From: an uncultured Anaerosacchariphilus sp.
GTDB taxonomy: Bacteria; Bacillota; Clostridia; Lachnospirales; Lachnospiraceae
Assembly: GCA_934402125.1 (NCBI GenBank)
Contig: CAKRTY010000051.1
Coordinates: 1 to 8,661 of the forward strand
Length of the DNA stretch: 8,661 nucleotides
Direction: 5' to 3'
Positions 5,373-8,661 of the stretch are shown here, in pieces. Made by a program: the position numbers and the translations under genes. The notes below the pieces were generated by a model. The model had not been told where the DNA came from. It saw nothing but the letters and a program-made list of their open reading frames with translations, and did not search any database. Position 1 is the first letter of the stretch. Every line of letters starts with the position of its first letter.

Positions 5373-6264
5373 GCCTATCGTAACCGTCAGAAATCTGACC
5401 CATCATTTTAAGCTGACCCGGAAGCTCTCCATTAAAGCTGTGGATCACGTATCCTTCTCCATCGAAAAGGGAGAGATTTTCGGTCTGGTGGGCGAATCCG
5501 GCTCCGGGAAATCCACCGCCGCCCGGTGTATTATGAATATCTACAAGCCCGCAGAGGGCGAGATCTTCTTTGAAGGTATCCATACCACTGACCCCGCAGA
5601 GGCAAGAAAAAACCGGAAAACCCTGCAGACCCAGCGGCAGATCATTTTTCAGGACTCTGCCTCCAGTCTGAATCAGCGCATGACCGTACAGGAAATCATT
5701 GCCGAACCGATGAAAATCAACCATGTGAAGCCACCCAGGGGAACCTATCGGGCGGAAGCCGCGTTTCAGCTCAAATATGTAGGCCTCGATGAGAGCTTCC
5801 TGGATAAATATCCTTCTGAGATGTCCGGCGGCCAGCGGCAGCGGGTAGCCATTGCGCGGGCGCTCTCCATGGAACCGGATCTGCTGGTGGCAGACGAGCC
5901 CATCGCCTCTCTGGACGTGTCCATTCAGGCACAGATCGTAAACCTGTTCAAGCATCTGCAGAAGGAACACGGCTTTTCTATCCTGTTCATCGCCCATGAT
6001 CTCTCCATGGTGGAATACCTGTGCGACCGGATTGGCGTCATGTACCGGGGCTGTCTGGTGGAGCTGGCCCCGACGGAAGAGCTGTTTCGCAATCCCCTGC
6101 ACCCCTACACCCAGATGCTTCTGTCCGCGATTCCTTACCCGGATCCGATCCGGGAGCGGAACCGTCCCCGAATCAACACCGAGGAAATGGCATTTGACAC
6201 CGACGGCGTCCTTAGGGAGATTACTCCCGGACATTATGTACTGCGAAAGGAGGAGGAAGCATGA
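5365..6264 (+). CDS. oppF: Oligopeptide-type ABC transporter ATPase, OppF-like
   Basis: This 299-residue protein is the second ATPase of the importer, expected to heterodimerise with the OppD-like subunit. It shows Walker A GESGSGKS (43-50), Q-loop Gln96 (FQDS), signature SGGQRQR (154-160), Walker B with catalytic Glu178 (ADEP), and switch His211 (AHD). Both ATP sites of the pair therefore look catalytically complete. The C-terminal extension starts at NPLHPYTQMLLSAIP and ends REITPGHYVL, as in OppF proteins; it has no cysteines, so no Fe-S motif here either. AAAGGAG at 5352-5358 lies 6 nt before the ATG, inside the end of oppD, and the genes overlap by 8 bp, suggesting coupled translation. 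It is a little shorter than most OppF proteins (about 305-330 residues). Confidence 0.93.
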   Translation: MSEPIVTVRNLTHHFKLTRKLSIKAVDHVSFSIEKGEIFGLVGESGSGKSTAARCIMNIYKPAEGEIFFEGIHTTDPAEARKNRKTLQTQRQIIFQDSASSLNQRMTVQEIIAEPMKINHVKPPRGTYRAEAAFQLKYVGLDESFLDKYPSEMSGGQRQRVAIARALSMEPDLLVADEPIASLDVSIQAQIVNLFKHLQKEHGFSILFIAHDLSMVEYLCDRIGVMYRGCLVELAPTEELFRNPLHPYTQMLLSAIPYPDPIRERNRPRINTEEMAFDTDGVLREITPGHYVLRKEEEA

Positions 6265-7271
6265 TTCACAAGCGCAATCGAATTGCTTATTACAGTAAAA
6301 AATTCCTGATTTTCTTCGTCAGTGTATTTCTGCTGTCCCTGTCTGTCTTCGTGATCTCAAGACTGACGCCCACCGATCCCCTGCAGGCCTATTACGGCGA
6401 GCGGACGGAAAAAATGAGTGTGGAGGAAAAGGAATGGGCGCGGGAAAAGCTGGGTCTCAATGACTCCATTCCCACCCAGTATATCCGCTGGCTGGGAAAT
6501 GCCCTGAAGGGTGAGTTTGGCATTTCCTATAAATATAAGCAGCCGGTAACCCAGGTTATCGGGAAACGAATCAACAACACCCTGATTCTTGGGGGCACGG
6601 GCTTTATCCTGACCTTTGCAGGCTCTCTTCTGCTCGGTATCCTCTGCGCCTGGAAGGAGGACAGCTGGCTCGACCGGCTTCTATGTAAAATCGGAACCAT
6701 TACCAGCTGTATCCCGGAGTTCTGGTTCGCGCTGGTTCTGATCCTGTTTTTCTGCGTCCAGCTTAAATGGCTTCCAAGCTCCGGCGCCTACTCCATGGGT
6801 ATGGCATATAATCTGGGGGATCGAATCCTTCACCTGATTCTGCCCCTGTTTATCGTCATAATCGGCCACCTGTGGTACTACGCCTATATGATTCGCAATA
6901 AGCTTCTGGAGGAAATCCGGGCGGACTATGTGCTTCTGTGCAAGGCCAAGGGCTTAAGCAAGCGTCAGATCATGTTCCGGCACTGCGTACGCAACATTTT
7001 GCCAACCTATATCAGTATTATGGCAATCTCTGTTCCCCATATCCTGGGCGGCACCTATATCGTGGAAACGGTATTCTCCTATCCCGGTATCGGCACCCTG
7101 TCCTATGAATCTGCCAAATACGCGGATTACAACATGCTGATGATTCTCTGCATGATGACCGGCATTACCGTCATTTTCTGCAACATCATCGGCGGTATCA
7201 TCAATGAGCAGATCGATCCCCGGGTGAAAGCCAATGAAATCAATGAACTGTCGGAGGTGACCAAAGCATGA
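6261..7271 (+). CDS. oppB: ABC transporter permease, DppB/OppB type
   Basis: This 336-residue integral membrane subunit forms half of the translocation pore. A first membrane helix lies at about residues 15-35. It is followed by the large extracytoplasmic loop of the DppB/OppB family, with GEFGISYKYKQPV starting at 84, and then by the BPD_transp_1 core from about 107 with about five helices. The cytoplasmic EAA coupling motif that contacts an ATPase is seen at about 221-231 (ADYVLLCKAKG), followed by VRNILP. ETVFSYPGIG, common in the family, is also present. The start codon overlaps the oppF stop as ATGA, and AGGAGG at 6248-6253 gives a 7-nt spacer. Family and role are secure; whether the pore passes peptides, nickel complexes or another ligand is not. 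Confidence 0.92.
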   Translation: MIHKRNRIAYYSKKFLIFFVSVFLLSLSVFVISRLTPTDPLQAYYGERTEKMSVEEKEWAREKLGLNDSIPTQYIRWLGNALKGEFGISYKYKQPVTQVIGKRINNTLILGGTGFILTFAGSLLLGILCAWKEDSWLDRLLCKIGTITSCIPEFWFALVLILFFCVQLKWLPSSGAYSMGMAYNLGDRILHLILPLFIVIIGHLWYYAYMIRNKLLEEIRADYVLLCKAKGLSKRQIMFRHCVRNILPTYISIMAISVPHILGGTYIVETVFSYPGIGTLSYESAKYADYNMLMILCMMTGITVIFCNIIGGIINEQIDPRVKANEINELSEVTKA

Positions 7272-8149
7272 CACAAGACCCCTTTACCCTGGTGGGCATC
7301 CGTCCGGAAGAACCGCAGACGACGCCTTCTAAAAAGAAAACAGGCTTTCCCTTCCTGTCTGTCCTTGTCCTTCTGCTGATTGTGCTGGGCTGCGTCTTTG
7401 CCGGCGTCATCGCCCAAAAGGATCCGGCCTTTCTGGATCTGGCAAATTATTCCAAAGCTCCGGACAGGGAATTCCTGTTTGGTACGGATACCCTGGGCCG
7501 GGATATTTTTTCCTGTATCTGGTACGGCGGACGGGTTTCCCTGTTCATCGGTTTCCTGGCCACCGCCATTTCCACGGTTATTGCCATCGCATTTGGCGCC
7601 CTCAGCGGGGCTGCCTCCGATATGGCGGATACCTGCCTGATGCGTCTGACCGAAATCCTTCTGAGCGTCCCGGAGCTACTGCTCATTCTTTTCCTGCAGG
7701 CTATCTGGGGAACGCCCACGGTTCTGTCTATCTCCGTGATTATCGGTATTACCAGCTGGTTTTCCATCGCCAAGGTCGTCCGGACCGAGGTACGGCAGAT
7801 CCGTAATTCCGAATATGTCATCGCTTCCCGGTGCATGGGCGGCAGCTTTCTGCATATCCTGTGGAAGCACCTCGCCCCCAATTTTCTCTCTGCCATCATG
7901 TTCATGGTCGTCATGAATGTCCGCGGAGCCATCGTTTCGGAATCTACGCTGAGCTTCATGGGTATGGGACTTCCCCTGGAGGTCATCTCCTGGGGCAGCA
8001 TGCTGTCTCTCTCTGAACGGGCTCTGATGACGAAGGCCTGGTGGATGATTCTGATTCCCGGTCTGTTCCTGGTTACGCTGCTCATCTGCCTGACCAACAT
8101 CGGAAACTGGCTCCGAAAAACAGCCAACCGGAAGGAAAGTAATCTGTAG
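7268..8149 (+). CDS. oppC: ABC transporter permease, DppC/OppC type
   Basis: This 293-residue second pore subunit ends the operon. It has an N-terminal cytoplasmic tail, a first membrane helix at about 27-49, and the family motif FGTDTLGRD at 71-79. The BPD_transp_1 core follows, with five further hydrophobic segments, and an EAA coupling motif at about 181-193 (SEYVIASRCMGGS). ESTLSFMGMGLP, typical of DppC/OppC proteins, follows. The start overlaps the preceding stop as ATGA and has a full GGAGGTGA ribosome binding site (7253-7260) with a 7-nt spacer. No strong terminator is visible after the stop; a short palindrome at 8156-8168 is too weak to count. The downstream remnant is convergent. 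Confidence 0.92.
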   Translation: MTQDPFTLVGIRPEEPQTTPSKKKTGFPFLSVLVLLLIVLGCVFAGVIAQKDPAFLDLANYSKAPDREFLFGTDTLGRDIFSCIWYGGRVSLFIGFLATAISTVIAIAFGALSGAASDMADTCLMRLTEILLSVPELLLILFLQAIWGTPTVLSISVIIGITSWFSIAKVVRTEVRQIRNSEYVIASRCMGGSFLHILWKHLAPNFLSAIMFMVVMNVRGAIVSESTLSFMGMGLPLEVISWGSMLSLSERALMTKAWWMILIPGLFLVTLLICLTNIGNWLRKTANRKESNL

Positions 8150-8153
8150 CTAT

Positions 8154-8429
8154 CTATGATAGTATCATTTTCCATAACAAGTCTGAAATAAATGGCTGAA
8201 AAAAGAACATGACGCTCAAAACAGATCCGCATATCCGATAAAAATCACTTAGTTTTGACTCCTTTAGCATTCTGCCGGTAAATAGCTGAGATATCTCCAT
8301 CGAGAGGATTGTCAGCAATCCTGCCGTAAACGTGCTTTTTACACTTCGGAATTTCTTCCATAATGTGGGCAGGAAGAAACCAAAGGGAATAAATAATAAT
8401 ACATTCAGACAGGCGTTTGTGAACCTCAC
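8154..8429 (-). pseudogene. VanZ-like family remnant, N-terminus missing
   Basis: The - strand encodes up to 91 residues (GTG at 8429), beginning almost at once with NVLLFIPFGFFLP. In VanZ-family membrane proteins this follows an N-terminal helix and loop that are absent here. The next part (TFTAGLLTILSMEISQLFTGR) also fits the family. After GR the usual D-D-x-x-x-N-x-x-G segment is eroded (LSDFYRICGSVLS). No ribosome binding site precedes the GTG, and the upstream in-frame codons run through an inverted repeat to a stop with no ATG. I read it as a decayed, 5'-truncated vanZ-like gene that converges on oppC, with 4 bp between stops. VanZ itself gives low-level teicoplanin resistance, but most homologues have no proven role. 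A short functional membrane peptide cannot be excluded. Confidence 0.6.
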
Positions 8430-8455
8430 ATGACTAAAGTCACGTGAGGTTCACA
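8418..8455. repeat. 38-nt near-perfect inverted repeat between the VanZ-like remnant and the DUF3786-like gene
   Basis: Arms 8418-8435 (TGTGAACCTCACATGACT) and 8438-8455 pair at 17 of 18 positions around AA; the single mismatch is A8430 with C8443. Each arm is itself a small dyad (TGTGA-ACC-TCACA in the left arm, one base off in the right). The repeat contains the stop codon of the gene to its right (8440-8442) and the only start codon of the VanZ remnant. There is no T-run on either side, so it is not an ordinary intrinsic terminator, though it could still stop or stabilise transcripts. Confidence 0.85.
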
Positions 8456-8661
8456 TGCTCCTGTTCCTGTATTTTCAGTTTTGATAAAAGAACTTCTCCA
8501 ACCGTAACTGCATCCTCCATAGTCAGATAGTGGTCGGCGCTTCTGCTAAGATAGAATTTCCCGGACGCTTCAAACTCTTCATCTGCAAACCATATCTTCA
8601 GCCAGACCGGATAATTTGGCAGAAAGTGAAATACTGCACACAGATCGGCATTGCTGTCTGC
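8440..8661 (-). CDS. C-terminal end of a DUF3786-like protein, 5' end beyond the window
   Basis: Reading the - strand from base 8661 gives an open frame of 73 residues ending in TGA at 8442-8440; the start is outside the window. The visible part includes FHFLPNYPVWLKIWFADEEF and then SRSADHYLTMEDAVTVGEVL. The pattern of a P-x-W-Leu strand, x-x-DEEF, a short hydrophobic strand and a Tyr-Leu-x-x-ED helix matches my memory of DUF3786 family proteins, whose function is unknown. Clear codon structure and protein-like composition support a real gene even though no start can be seen. The last five residues (HVNLT) and the stop are encoded by the inverted repeat, so the original C-terminus may have been replaced. 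The family name should be confirmed by a profile search. Confidence 0.6.
   Translation of the reverse strand, partial: ADSNADLCAVFHFLPNYPVWLKIWFADEEFEASGKFYLSRSADHYLTMEDAVTVGEVLLSKLKIQEQEHVNLT

Noticed and set aside
8150..8170. Terminator after oppC
   Set aside because: The ATGATA-G-TATCAT palindrome is short and A/T-only with no real loop or long T-run; it is too weak to call.
8418..8457. Rho-independent terminator for the DUF3786-like gene
   Set aside because: The stem is long enough, but no U-tract follows it on either strand. It is listed as an inverted repeat instead.
1..8661. CRISPR, toxin-antitoxin, phage, insertion-sequence or defence genes
   Set aside because: No repeat-spacer pattern, transposase, integrase or defence-type domain could be read in any frame; the XRE gene has no toxin partner beside it.

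Overview
The window looks like chromosomal DNA of an anaerobic, moderately G+C-rich member of the Firmicutes, most likely a Lachnospiraceae-type Clostridia. This rests on strong AGGAGG-type ribosome binding sites, an oxygen-sensitive class III ribonucleotide reductase, a lipoprotein-type solute receptor with a Gram-positive lipobox, and protein sequences that read as clostridial. The assignment is an inference from gene content; no search was run.

Left part (1-1515): the 3' end of nrdD (anaerobic ribonucleoside-triphosphate reductase, with its zinc ribbon and glycyl-radical site), followed 11 bp later by nrdG, its radical-SAM activase. The pair ends in a clear rho-independent terminator whose stem overlaps the end of nrdG.

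Middle (1516-2700): a small XRE-family regulator on the + strand faces a nitroreductase-family flavoprotein on the - strand, with only 14 bp between their stops. The nitroreductase start region and the ABC-transporter start are divergent. The roughly 200 bp between them holds a near-consensus extended -10 promoter with a dyad in its spacer (for the nitroreductase), a C4/G4 palindrome that could be an operator, and a weaker promoter for the transporter.

Main operon (2701-8149): a complete five-gene ABC importer of the oligopeptide/dipeptide/nickel class, in the order receptor lipoprotein, OppD-type ATPase, OppF-type ATPase, OppB-type permease, OppC-type permease. The last four genes overlap end to start (8, 4 and 4 nt) and are probably translationally coupled. 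The receptor gene is set apart by a 5' UTR hairpin and an intercistronic hairpin, both with GNRA tetraloops, which would fit higher expression of the receptor than of the membrane complex. The substrate cannot be fixed from sequence alone.

Right end (8150-8661): a VanZ-like coding remnant on the - strand lacks its N-terminus and usable start signals. It abuts an almost perfect 38-nt inverted repeat. On the other side is the 3' end of another - strand gene, resembling DUF3786-type proteins, whose stop codon lies inside the inverted repeat. This looks like an old rearrangement junction.

I found no CRISPR array, tRNA, rRNA, insertion sequence or defence system. Most of the window is ordinary. 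The parts most worth a second look are the regulatory region 2550-2680, the RNA hairpins around the receptor gene, and the junction at 8418-8455.
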